Shown here: piece by piece, positions 18,027 through 26,048 of the stretch
Position numbering within the stretch: position 1 is the stretch's first letter
Layout of the letters: every line of letters starts with the position of its first letter
NCBI GenBank assembly: GCA_947497175.1
Contig: CANMFM010000012.1
Span: 17,218-81,217, forward strand
Length of the DNA stretch: 64,000 bases
Direction: 5' to 3'
Source: an uncultured Aquimarina sp.
GTDB taxonomy: Bacteria; Bacteroidota; Bacteroidia; Flavobacteriales; Flavobacteriaceae
Notes under the pieces: model-generated
What the model saw: the letters and a program-made list of their open reading frames with translations, nothing else
Database searches by the model: none
Told to the model about the DNA's origin: nothing
Made by a program: the position numbers and the translations under genes

Positions 18027-18202
18027 AATAAATAGATATAGTTATTTGGTTACTTAACGTCAAACATAATATTTTATTTCGTTTATTCGAAATTTAAGGT
18101 GGGGAAAAAGTACACATCTTCAACTTACCTGAAAATCAATATGTAGTTTGATTGTCAAATGATTATTGCATTACTTCAACAGATCGTGTTGTTTTAATAT
18201 CA

Positions 18203-18979
18203 TCATATGGTATATTTCTCTGTTAAGTATTTCCAGTAGCGTTTAGGGATATGTTGGCGATGTAGTCTATCATTTTTTCTGGATTTTATAGTAACACTTT
18301 TGTAATATGTACTCCATAATTTTTGGAAGTCGATTTCTTCATCGCCACATTTGTTTTTAACCATTTGTTGATCTATAGCAGCAGTATTTTCAAATGTTAT
18401 GATATCTACCCGATTAAGATTATAGTAAATTCCATATTTTCTTTTAGTGTCATAAATTAACCATTTTTGATCGGCGTACCGATCCTTAAAATGATGTATA
18501 ATTAAAGGTAGTACATTAAAATCTGGTGCCACGGTTGATATATAGATATTATCTTGAGTTAATTGAAATCGAACAAAAGCTTCCATTCTATGTTTTTCTC
18601 GACCGACCATTTTTGCAACCTGACTAATTTTTAAAATATCTTTATTACTAAAATCAATTGATTTTTTGCTATAGTCACTGTTAAAAACATGACAGATGTA
18701 GTTTAGTAATGTGTTTTCAACGCCTTTAATTTCACTCAAAAAAGCCTTGAAAATATTATTTTGCTCGGTTTTTGTTGTTTTATTCTTAAGTGCTTTCCAG
18801 ACTCTTTGAGCTTTATTTTCTTTTGTTAATATTTGTTCGGTTACAGTAAATAACTGATTGTTAGATTGATGCGTTTTTCTTATTATTGGTGCTGTTATTC
18901 TTTTTGCATACACTTCAAAAACACAGCACAGAAACCCGTCAAAACTTCCATCATACAGTACTATTGTTTGCGGATTCAT
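18203..18979 (-). CDS. TIGR03915-family DNA metabolism protein (radical SAM partner)
   Basis: The 258-aa protein begins with the family-typical IVLYDGSFDGFLCCVFEVY. It includes a middle segment GREKHRMEAFVRFQL and a long conserved C-terminus (FQKLWSTYYKSVTIKSRKN, HIPKRYWKYLTEK). Members of TIGR03915 are encoded next to TIGR03916 radical SAM proteins and are thought to act in DNA repair or modification, sometimes fused to uracil-DNA glycosylase-like domains; no such fusion is seen here. The gene starts 10 bases after the radical SAM gene and is probably translated from the same message. The biochemical activity of the family has not been established to my knowledge. Confidence 0.88.
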   Translation of the reverse strand: MNPQTIVLYDGSFDGFLCCVFEVYAKRITAPIIRKTHQSNNQLFTVTEQILTKENKAQRVWKALKNKTTKTEQNNIFKAFLSEIKGVENTLLNYICHVFNSDYSKKSIDFSNKDILKISQVAKMVGREKHRMEAFVRFQLTQDNIYISTVAPDFNVLPLIIHHFKDRYADQKWLIYDTKRKYGIYYNLNRVDIITFENTAAIDQQMVKNKCGDEEIDFQKLWSTYYKSVTIKSRKNDRLHRQHIPKRYWKYLTEKYTI

Positions 18980-18989
18980 AAAAGGCGAT

Positions 18990-20252
18990 TTAAGAAAAGA
19001 GAGATAGTTGCTGATTGAAATGCTTCTTGTATTTAGTATTGGAACTCTTAAGTATTTTATTCTTAATACTTAGCGGAGTGAGATCTTTTTTATAAAAATC
19101 TTTTGAACTACATGTGATAAAATATTGAGCTCGATTTAGCGCAATGCCAATAGCCTTAAGGTGTGTCCAATCTAGATTTCGATAGATTCTTGCTTGTATT
19201 ATTTTATACACAGATTGTATTCCGATTCCTGGTATTCGGGCTAGTAATCTTTTATCTGCTTTGTTGACATCAACAGGAAACAGGTGTAGATTTCGTAATG
19301 CCCAGCTCAATTTTGGATCTATATCGAGATCCAGATTTTTATGTGAGTCATTTAATAATTCTGCAACCGAAAAGCCATAAAATCTAAGTAGCCAATCTGT
19401 TTGATACAATCTATTTTCTCTAAGAATAGGAACTTCTGTTTCTAGCGCGGGGAGCCTATTATCTTCTAAAACTGGAATATATCCAGAATAATATACTCTT
19501 CGCATATTGTATTTTTTATAGTAATATGTAGCAGAGTACATAATGTCCCGATCGGTTTCACCTGTAGCTCCTATAATCATTTGTGTACTTTGCCCTGCAG
19601 GTGCATATCTGGGAGTATTTTTAATAATTTTTCGTTCATTTTTGTATTGAATGATTTCATTTCTTACTTTTTTCATAGGTTTTATGAAATCATCATGCTT
19701 TTTATCTGGTGCAAGAAGCTTTAATCCCGAAATTGTTGGAATTTCAATGTTAACACTTAGTCGATCGGCATATAATCCTGCTTGCCTCATGAGCTCATCA
19801 CTGGCACCGGGAATAGATTTAAGATGGATATAACCATTAAAGTTTTCTTCCAGGCGCAGTTTTTTGGCAACACTGATCAAACGTTCCATGGTATAATCAG
19901 AGTTTTTAAAAATACCAGAACTCAAAAAGAGCCCCTCTATATAATTTCTTCTATAAAAATTCATAGTAAGATCTACAACTTCTTGAATTTTAAAGGCAGC
20001 CCGCTTTATATCATTACTTTTTCTTGTAATACAATAGGCACAATCATAAATACAATGATTTGTGAGCAGTATTTTTAGTAGGGAAACACAACGTCCATCT
20101 TCTGTATAGCTATGACAAATGCCCATAGCAGTAGTGTTACCAAGTCCTTTGTTAGGATTTGCTCGTTTACCTCCGCTACTGGCGCAAGAAACGTCATACT
20201 TGGCTGCATCGGCCAGGATTGTTAGTTTTTCATTAATTCTTTCAAACGACAT
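18990..20252 (-). CDS. Putative DNA modification/repair radical SAM protein (TIGR03916)
   Basis: The start is placed at ATG 20252 (420 aa), where family homology begins (MSFERINEKLTILADAAKYD). It overlaps the upstream gene by 11 bases; the first ATG at 20306 would overlap it more. The radical SAM cluster motif CX3CX2C is at residues 67-74 (CIYDCAYC). The C-terminal part carries a helix-hairpin-helix-like sequence (LLARIPGIGIQSVYKII), consistent with DNA binding. Family knowledge: TIGR03916 proteins pair with TIGR03915 and are predicted to repair or modify DNA. The operon faces a LexA-like repressor gene over palindromic sites, supporting damage-induced expression. Confidence 0.92.
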   Translation of the reverse strand: MSFERINEKLTILADAAKYDVSCASSGGKRANPNKGLGNTTAMGICHSYTEDGRCVSLLKILLTNHCIYDCAYCITRKSNDIKRAAFKIQEVVDLTMNFYRRNYIEGLFLSSGIFKNSDYTMERLISVAKKLRLEENFNGYIHLKSIPGASDELMRQAGLYADRLSVNIEIPTISGLKLLAPDKKHDDFIKPMKKVRNEIIQYKNERKIIKNTPRYAPAGQSTQMIIGATGETDRDIMYSATYYYKKYNMRRVYYSGYIPVLEDNRLPALETEVPILRENRLYQTDWLLRFYGFSVAELLNDSHKNLDLDIDPKLSWALRNLHLFPVDVNKADKRLLARIPGIGIQSVYKIIQARIYRNLDWTHLKAIGIALNRAQYFITCSSKDFYKKDLTPLSIKNKILKSSNTKYKKHFNQQLSLFS

Positions 20253-20625
20253 AGTGATGGGTAGCTGAGGATGTGATTTGACTTTTAAGTATTCTAAAAA
20301 CCTCATCTAAATCAATTAAAACCTGGTAATCTGTAAAGCGTAAAACTGTGATAGCTAAAGAAGAAATAGACAACTTTTTTGGCGCATCCTGATTGTGTAT
20401 ATCTGAAAATTCATGAGCATATCCATCTATTTCAATTGCGATTCTTAGTTTGGGACAGTAAAAATTGAAATTATAAGACCCAATCTTTTGATTTTTTATG
20501 AAATGATATCCTTTATTATATAATTCATGCTCTAATAGGGTAATGGCTTTACTGGTATTATTTAAAGAATGACGAATAACCTCTTCAGGGACTTTTTGAT
20601 GGAGCGGAATAATTTGTGAAGACAT
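20242..20625 (-). CDS. DUF559-like restriction-endonuclease-fold protein
   Basis: The start is chosen at ATG 20625 (127 aa) because the ATG at 20673 lies inside an operator palindrome and upstream of a candidate -7 element at 20652-20659. The fold signature is visible: an N-terminal acidic helix (ITLLEHELYNKGYHFIKNQ), then FNFYCPKLRIAIEIDGYAH with the metal-binding Asp in EIDG, then LRFTDYQVLIDLDEVFRIL. DUF559 proteins are related to Vsr-type nucleases. It overlaps the radical SAM gene by 11 bases, so it belongs to the same repair-like operon. Nuclease activity is inferred. Confidence 0.8.
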   Translation of the reverse strand: MSSQIIPLHQKVPEEVIRHSLNNTSKAITLLEHELYNKGYHFIKNQKIGSYNFNFYCPKLRIAIEIDGYAHEFSDIHNQDAPKKLSISSLAITVLRFTDYQVLIDLDEVFRILKSQITSSATHHYVV

Positions 20626-20646
20626 AAGATTGCTTTTAGTAGTAAT

Positions 20647-20673
20647 TTTTCCAAATTTATGGAAAATTTCCAT
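20647..20673 (-). promoter_or_regulatory. Overlapping operator palindromes and -7 element of the repair operon
   Basis: Two overlapping inverted repeats share one half-site. TTTTCCA at 20647-20653 mirrors TGGAAAA at 20660-20666, and ATGGAAA at 20659-20665 mirrors TTTCCAT at 20667-20673. CAAATTTA at 20652-20659 reads TAAATTTG on the minus strand, matching the Bacteroidota -7 consensus TAnnTTTG. The half-site TGGAA recurs in the palindrome at 20701, so one repressor probably binds all of them. No -33 TTG was found at good spacing on this strand. Confidence 0.65.
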
Positions 20674-20700
20674 ATAAATTAAAATTTAATTATGTTAAAA

Positions 20701-20730
20701 TTGGAAATATTCCAAAAAAATGTATCTTTG
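20701..20730 (+). promoter_or_regulatory. Promoter and operator of the XRE-S24 repressor gene
   Basis: TATCTTTG at 20723-20730 matches the -7 consensus TAnnTTTG exactly. TTG at 20701-20703 supplies the -33 element with a 19-base gap, within the usual range. The -33 element is embedded in the inverted repeat TTGGAA-ATA-TTCCAA (20701-20715), so a repressor bound there would block the promoter. The gene starts at 20803, and autorepression by its product is the natural reading. Confidence 0.75.
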
Positions 20731-20802
20731 TTTAAGTAATTATCCCAAATAATAGTTAGAAGTTAAATACGTATTTATGGTTAAAAATTAAATTGGAATT
20801 TT

Positions 20803-21576
20803 ATGGATAATTCAGCTGACCAAACCATTAAGCGGTTTAAACAAATCCGCGAGGAGCACCATTATACCCAATCAGATTTTGCACAAGTATTACAGATAAA
20901 AAATTCTACTGCAGATATTGAGCGTGGTAAGACAAAAATTTCCGGAAAAGTCGTTACAAGATTGTTACAAGAATTTAATATCAATCCACTCTGGTTATTT
21001 GGCGAGAGTGAACAAAAAAAACTTGAATTACATGCCGGTAACGTCGCACCCAAAGTAATTACTGTCGATTCTCTGAACAATGAGAATATAGTGCTAGTAA
21101 ATGTAAAGGCTGCCGCAGGGTACCCGCACAATGTTCAGGATTTAGATTGGTATCAACAGTTACCTGCGTTTGACATCCCGCTTCCAGAGTACAGAAATGC
21201 AACATACAGAGGGTTTCAGGTAGAAGGGGATAGTATGTTACCTGTTTTGGAACCAAAAGAATGGGTAATAGGTAAAGCAGTAAATAACCTTTCTGAAATC
21301 AATAGCAATGCGATTTGTGTGATTGTCTTGGAGGATAGCGTGGTGGTGAAAAAAATTAGGAAAAATGAAGATTCTTCTATTATTACACTGGTTTCTTTAA
21401 ATGCAGAGTATTTACCGTATAATATTAATACTCATCAAATAGTAGAACTTTGGGAGGTAAACAGCAAGCTAAGTTTTAATATTGATGCCAATTCTGATAC
21501 CGCTAGTATTAAACAATTACAAGAAGCAATGTTAGCGTTAACTTCAGAGGTGAGAAATCTGAAAACTAGTGTATAA
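20803..21576 (+). CDS. LexA-like XRE-family repressor with S24 peptidase domain
   Basis: The 257-aa protein has an N-terminal helix-turn-helix (about residues 8-60, IREEHHYTQSDFAQVLQIKN) and a C-terminal S24 self-cleavage domain. The nucleophile is Ser144 in EGDSM and the general base is Lys183 in VVVKKI. A candidate scissile Ala105-Gly106 bond sits in KAAAGYP. This is the layout of LexA/CI-type repressors that cleave themselves when RecA is activated by DNA damage. It is divergent from the DUF559-radical SAM-TIGR03915 operon, with matching palindromes on both promoters. The 3' end overlaps the convergent phosphatase gene by 11 bases. A phage-derived origin is possible, but no phage genes surround it. 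Confidence 0.9.
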   Translation: MDNSADQTIKRFKQIREEHHYTQSDFAQVLQIKNSTADIERGKTKISGKVVTRLLQEFNINPLWLFGESEQKKLELHAGNVAPKVITVDSLNNENIVLVNVKAAAGYPHNVQDLDWYQQLPAFDIPLPEYRNATYRGFQVEGDSMLPVLEPKEWVIGKAVNNLSEINSNAICVIVLEDSVVVKKIRKNEDSSIITLVSLNAEYLPYNINTHQIVELWEVNSKLSFNIDANSDTASIKQLQEAMLALTSEVRNLKTSV

Positions 21577-22567
21577 ATCCGTTTTTTCTTGCATGATTTA
21601 TGGCCTGATCAGAAGTTTGAACAAGTAGAATCGGGGATGAATTATAAGATGCTATTAATCTTTTAATTCGTTTTTCTTTACGACGATGATTTACATTTCT
21701 TAAATAGATTGCTAAAATACGCCCTGGATGTTCTTTGGCAATTTTAATATAAATATCGGCATCTTTTTCTCCGCTATCACCGATAAGAATAAAGTTCATA
21801 TCAGGATACATATGTAAAAGATTTAAAATTTCTGATTGTTTATGAGGAATTTTTGGTTTTGGTGTTTTGTCAAAAGGCGTTCTAAAATCTCTAAGTAAAA
21901 TAGGGCCTTGAGGAAAATGATTTTTTTTGAAAAAAGCACTTAAATAATCATACAAGTTCCATGGGCTATTACTCACATAAAAAAACGGATTTAAGGGTAT
22001 TTTGTTCTTTCCTAAGTGTAGCTTTTTGTAGAAATGTACCATTCCCTCTGTAGGTAAGCGTTTGTCAAAATTTTTAAATATCGTGTTAGCAATTACTCTC
22101 CATTTGAATAAAGATGCCACCCCTGTGTGTAAAATAGTATCATCTATATCACTTATTATCCCAAATTCTGCATCATCAGATGGGATAAGCATATTCCCCG
22201 GGAAAATATTATTATGACTGATCTTTCGAGAAAAGTGATTTGATTTGTAGGATATTACGTATGGTAGCCAACCTTTATCATTAGCAAGATTTTCAAGCTC
22301 AGAAATCTCAATGTCGAAATGATAATAGCCTTCTTTATCACTTATCGTCTCATAACTTTTTCCGTTAGAAAGTTTAAGTTCAATACCAGCATCTCTTATT
22401 TCATCACTTTCTAATTGTTTATAAATATTCTTTAATGTTTTGAATATCTTCTGATTTGGGTCAAAGCTTACATTTTCGTCTTCTAAGGCTCTGCCCTTAG
22501 CGTGAAAATGATTTTTTGTACCATACCCTAAGTAGGTGTTAATACGTAAAGCTTTCTTCTTAAACAT
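21566..22567 (-). CDS. App1-type (DUF2183) phosphatase domain protein
   Basis: The 333-aa protein carries the HAD-like catalytic motif DIDDT at residues 140-144. Later motifs are YVSNSPWNLYDYLSAFF and LIGDSGEKDADIY, all typical of the DUF2183 domain found in yeast App1 phosphatidate phosphatase. The N-terminal ~130 residues form a beta-rich region (YHFDIEISELE) common in bacterial members. No signal peptide or membrane helix is seen. The substrate in bacteria is unknown; a phospholipid or phosphoprotein is possible. Its 3' end overlaps the repressor gene, a convergent arrangement without shared function. Confidence 0.85.
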   Translation of the reverse strand: MFKKKALRINTYLGYGTKNHFHAKGRALEDENVSFDPNQKIFKTLKNIYKQLESDEIRDAGIELKLSNGKSYETISDKEGYYHFDIEISELENLANDKGWLPYVISYKSNHFSRKISHNNIFPGNMLIPSDDAEFGIISDIDDTILHTGVASLFKWRVIANTIFKNFDKRLPTEGMVHFYKKLHLGKNKIPLNPFFYVSNSPWNLYDYLSAFFKKNHFPQGPILLRDFRTPFDKTPKPKIPHKQSEILNLLHMYPDMNFILIGDSGEKDADIYIKIAKEHPGRILAIYLRNVNHRRKEKRIKRLIASYNSSPILLVQTSDQAINHARKNGFIH

Positions 22568-22596
22568 GAAAAAAAGTAGATTTTGTTATAAAAATA

Positions 22597-22625
22597 AACA
22601 ACCTCACTCAAAGAGCGAGGTTGTA
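22597..22625 (-). terminator. Intrinsic terminator for hppA
   Basis: CAACCTC at 22599-22605 pairs with GAGGTTG at 22617-22623, with an inner CTC/GAG pairing and a single A-C mismatch around an AAA loop. On the minus strand a T-rich stretch follows. It lies 20 bases downstream of the hppA stop. Confidence 0.7.
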
Positions 22626-22645
22626 TGCATAAAATTTTATGTTTT

Positions 22646-24922
22646 TTATTTTAAAGTAGTTTCTGTAGCTGCAATTTTTGTATTAGATACTTCAACTTTT
22701 TCTGTGTTTGTTTCATTTTGAGATGACGATTTGATGATCTCAGTATTTTGCTCTGCTACAACAGTATCTTGATGGTGTCCACCCAATATCGGAGCAATTA
22801 CTAAAGCAACCAAACATGTTAATTTAATCAAAATATTCATAGATGGTCCAGAAGTATCTTTAAATGGGTCTCCAACCGTATCACCAGTTACTGCTGCTTT
22901 ATGAGCATCAGAACCTTTATAGGTCATCTCTCCATCAATCTCAACACCAGCCTCGAATGATTTTTTGGCATTATCCCAAGCTCCACCTGCATTATTCTGA
23001 AAAATTGCCCACATAACACCTGATACGCAGACACCAGCCATATAGCCTCCTAGTGGTTCTGCCCCAAATAACAACCCAATAATGATTGGAGTAATGATGG
23101 TAAGTAATCCAGGTAAAATCATTTCTTTTAAGGCAGCTTTAGTAGAGATATCAACACATTTGGCATATTCCGGAGTACCAGTACCCTCCATAATCCCAGG
23201 AATTTCTCTAAACTGGCGACGTACTTCTTGTACCATTTCCATAGCGGCTTTACCTACAGATTTCATAGCCAGAGCAGAAAATACAACTGGGATCATTCCT
23301 CCAACAAAAAGCATTGATAATACATCCGCTTTAAAGATATTAATACCGTCGATACCTGTAAATGTTACATAAGCAGCGAATAATGCCAATGCTGTTAGTG
23401 CGGCAGAGGCAATAGCAAAACCTTTACCAACAGCCGCTGTTGTGTTTCCAACAGAGTCTAGAATATCTGTACGTTCACGCACATGATCCTCTAACTCACT
23501 CATTTCTGCAACCCCTCCTGCATTATCTGCAATAGGTCCAAAGGCATCGATTGCTAATTGCATAGCTGTGGTTGCCATCATTGCCGAGGCTGCTAATGCT
23601 ACACCATAAAAGCCGGCAAGTTCATACGATCCGTAGATTGCTGCTGCAAATAAGATTACCGATAAAAAGGTTGATTTCATACCTACGGCAAGACCAGCAA
23701 TAATATTAGTCGCTGCCCCGGTAGAACTATTTTGAACAATATCTAATACTGGTTTTTTACCTAAACTTGTATAGAATGCCGTTACTACAGATATTAATGC
23801 TCCTACAGCAAGACCAATTAGTGTCGAATAAAATACATTCATCGACGAAACTTCTTTGGCTCCTTCTCCAAAAAAGTTCATTGTCATTGTTTTTGGAAGC
23901 ATTAAATCAATTAAGAAATAACTAGCGATAACAGTTAAAATAATTGCTGCCCAGTTTCCTAAATCTAATGCTTTTTGAACTTGTGCTTCTTTCGCGTCAT
24001 TGTTTTTAACGCCAACTAAGAAAGTACCTACAATAGATGCTAATATACCAACACCTGCAATGACTATTGGAAGTAATATAGGTCCCATATTGCCAAAATC
24101 ATCGGTAAATGGAGAAACGGTCGACATGTCTCTAATAACATAGTTACCTAAAACCATAGCGGCAAGAACAGTTGCTACATAAGAACCGAATAAGTCGGCT
24201 CCCATACCTGCTACATCTCCTACATTGTCTCCTACATTATCAGCAATAGTGGCGGGGTTACGAGGATCATCTTCGGGAATACCCGCTTCTACTTTACCAA
24301 CCAAATCGGCACCTACATCGGCAGCTTTCGTATAAATACCTCCACCAACGCGCGCAAATAATGCAATAGATTCTGCTCCCAGAGAAAACCCAGCCAGTGC
24401 TTCAAGCACTATAGTCATATTAGTATAAAACGATCCTTCCTCTCCCATAAACTGACTGGTAAAGAACATAAAGAACAGGCTTAATCCTAATACCGCTAGA
24501 CCTGCAACACCAAGTCCCATCACAGTACCTCCGCCAAAAGAAACTTTAAGCGCCTGCGGTAGGCTGGTCTTTGCAGCTTCTGCAGTTCTGGCATTGGCTT
24601 CAGTAGCGATACGCATACCTATATTTCCTGCCAAGGCAGAAAATATGGCTCCAAAAACAAAAGCCGGAACTATCATCCAACTTGTCGTATCTACAATTAC
24701 AGAAATACCAAATAAGGCAGCCGACGCGATAATTACAAAAATTACTAATAATCTATATTCTGCCGCAAGGAACGCCAAGGCACCTTCTTTAATACTTTTA
24801 GAAATTTCTTGCATTTTTTCATTACCAGGAGCTTGTTTTTTGACCCAAGCCATTTTGATAAACATAAAAAGTAACCCTAAAATCGCCAATGCAATTGGCA
24901 CAAAGATCATATTTGATTCCAT
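22646..24922 (-). CDS. hppA: Membrane-bound ion-pumping pyrophosphatase
   Basis: The 758-aa, many-helix membrane enzyme hydrolyses pyrophosphate and uses the energy to pump H+ and/or Na+ out of the cytoplasm. The substrate-binding loop has [21 protein letters not shown] followed by [12 protein letters not shown], and the C-terminal set [19 protein letters not shown] is intact. In NTTAAVGKG the position that is Lys in potassium-independent enzymes is Ala, which points to the potassium-dependent class; the pumped ion cannot be decided by eye. A ~45-residue polar C-terminal tail is present. The soluble pyrophosphatase gene lies upstream on the same strand, but with its own terminator. Confidence 0.95.
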   Translation of the reverse strand: MESNMIFVPIALAILGLLFMFIKMAWVKKQAPGNEKMQEISKSIKEGALAFLAAEYRLLVIFVIIASAALFGISVIVDTTSWMIVPAFVFGAIFSALAGNIGMRIATEANARTAEAAKTSLPQALKVSFGGGTVMGLGVAGLAVLGLSLFFMFFTSQFMGEEGSFYTNMTIVLEALAGFSLGAESIALFARVGGGIYTKAADVGADLVGKVEAGIPEDDPRNPATIADNVGDNVGDVAGMGADLFGSYVATVLAAMVLGNYVIRDMSTVSPFTDDFGNMGPILLPIVIAGVGILASIVGTFLVGVKNNDAKEAQVQKALDLGNWAAIILTVIASYFLIDLMLPKTMTMNFFGEGAKEVSSMNVFYSTLIGLAVGALISVVTAFYTSLGKKPVLDIVQNSSTGAATNIIAGLAVGMKSTFLSVILFAAAIYGSYELAGFYGVALAASAMMATTAMQLAIDAFGPIADNAGGVAEMSELEDHVRERTDILDSVGNTTAAVGKGFAIASAALTALALFAAYVTFTGIDGINIFKADVLSMLFVGGMIPVVFSALAMKSVGKAAMEMVQEVRRQFREIPGIMEGTGTPEYAKCVDISTKAALKEMILPGLLTIITPIIIGLLFGAEPLGGYMAGVCVSGVMWAIFQNNAGGAWDNAKKSFEAGVEIDGEMTYKGSDAHKAAVTGDTVGDPFKDTSGPSMNILIKLTCLVALVIAPILGGHHQDTVVAEQNTEIIKSSSQNETNTEKVEVSNTKIAATETTLK

Positions 24923-25326
24923 TAATTATAGTTTAAGTTAATTAGTCGCTAAAAGTAGTGAAATTAGTATTAATACAAAAAAAGAAGATGAATCTATTAA
25001 AACTGATTTTTTTTTAAGATTTTTTATAAGAAAAATACAAGCGCTTGTTTGTTTTTTTAAATATTTTAATCTCAGATGGTTTAAAATATTTTAAGATAAG
25101 TGATGTATAAAAGTTCTGACAATAGGATAGAGGTTGTAGACTTTAATAGTAAAAGGATTGTTTTTGGTTAAGCTGCTTAATTATTTGAAGTATTCTTTTA
25201 TAGGTTTATAGCTTGTGTTAGTAAAGGTGCGAAGCGACTCAATAGTGAGCTATTGTAAATTTTAATTAAACAATAAGGGGACGAATAAATTCGTCCCCTT
25301 CAATTTTTGTAATATGTCGTAAAGAA
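24923..25326. other. Intergenic region between hppA and ppa
   Basis: About 400 AT-rich bases hold no convincing open frame. The only clear element is the ppa terminator at 25275-25300. The stretch just upstream of hppA should contain its promoter, but no -7 element matching TAnnTTTG was recognised there. Confidence 0.6.
25275..25300 (-). terminator. Intrinsic terminator for ppa
   Basis: AAGGGGACGAA at 25275-25285 is perfectly complementary to 25290-25300 across a TAAA loop. A T-rich run follows on the minus strand (ATTGTTTAATT). It is 27 bases past the ppa stop. Confidence 0.88.
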
Positions 25327-25857
25327 TTAAGCGATACTAAATAACCCTTTTGGCTTATCCTCTAATTCTTCAAAGCGTTTTACGCAAGCTTTAATAATTT
25401 CTTTGGCTTCATCAATATTTCCCCATCCACCAACATCAACTTTTTTCTCTTCTAAATCTTTATATACCTGAAAAAAGTGTTCTATTTCTTTTATTAAATG
25501 AGGGTTCAATTCTTTTAAATCGGCCAATCTGTTTGCTATTGGGTCTGATACAGGCACGCAAATAATTTTTTCATCCGGGCCTTTTTCATCTGCCATATGA
25601 AAAACCCCTATAGGTTTTACTTCCATAACACATCCTGGAAACGTGGGCTCGGTTACCAATACTAATACATCTAAAGGATCACCATCTAATGCTAACGTTT
25701 CTGGTATAAAACCATAATCAGCAGGGTACATCATAGATGAGAATATCATACGATCATATCGTATTTTTTTTATATCAAAATCGTATTCATATTTATTACG
25801 ACTTCCTTTTGGAATTTCGATAAGTACGTCAAAGCTTTCTTTAGTAGCTGCGCTCAT
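25327..25857 (-). CDS. ppa: Soluble inorganic pyrophosphatase, family I
   Basis: The 176-aa cytosolic enzyme hydrolyses pyrophosphate to two phosphates and so drives biosynthetic reactions. The family I signature DGDPLDVLV is at residues 58-66, with the substrate-site sequences KIRYDRM, YPADYGFIPET and KPIGVFHM around it. Length is usual for bacterial family I enzymes. A TATCTTTG -7 element lies 28 bases upstream of the ATG and a terminator closes the gene, so it is monocistronic, although the membrane pyrophosphatase is the next gene downstream. Confidence 0.96.
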   Translation of the reverse strand: MSAATKESFDVLIEIPKGSRNKYEYDFDIKKIRYDRMIFSSMMYPADYGFIPETLALDGDPLDVLVLVTEPTFPGCVMEVKPIGVFHMADEKGPDEKIICVPVSDPIANRLADLKELNPHLIKEIEHFFQVYKDLEEKKVDVGGWGNIDEAKEIIKACVKRFEELEDKPKGLFSIA

Positions 25858-25884
25858 AATTTTTGTTTTCTATTTAATGGGCGG

Positions 25885-25892
25885 CAAAGATA
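25885..25892 (-). promoter_or_regulatory. -7 promoter element of ppa
   Basis: CAAAGATA reads TATCTTTG on the minus strand, an exact match to TAnnTTTG, 28 bases before the ppa ATG. No TTG at the usual -33 spacing was found. Confidence 0.6.
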
Positions 25893-26048
25893 AGTATTAC
25901 AAGGGTTTAGTTAAAATTTATCTAAAGAAAATCTTGGCTTTTTTGTTAAATCTTAATATACGGTTAACCTATAACGTTTTCATAACGACAAAAATTAAAA
26001 CATTTCTATTTTTTTAGATGTTTAAATGTGATGTATTCTGTATTATAT

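Noticed and set aside
17704..18057. 117-codon frame antisense to the repeat lipoprotein
   Set aside because: Arises from the repetitive Ala/Glu codons on the other strand; low-complexity Ser/Ala product.
20626..20673. Upstream ATG at 20673 as start of the DUF559 gene
   Set aside because: It lies inside an operator palindrome and upstream of the candidate -7 element, so it would probably not be transcribed.
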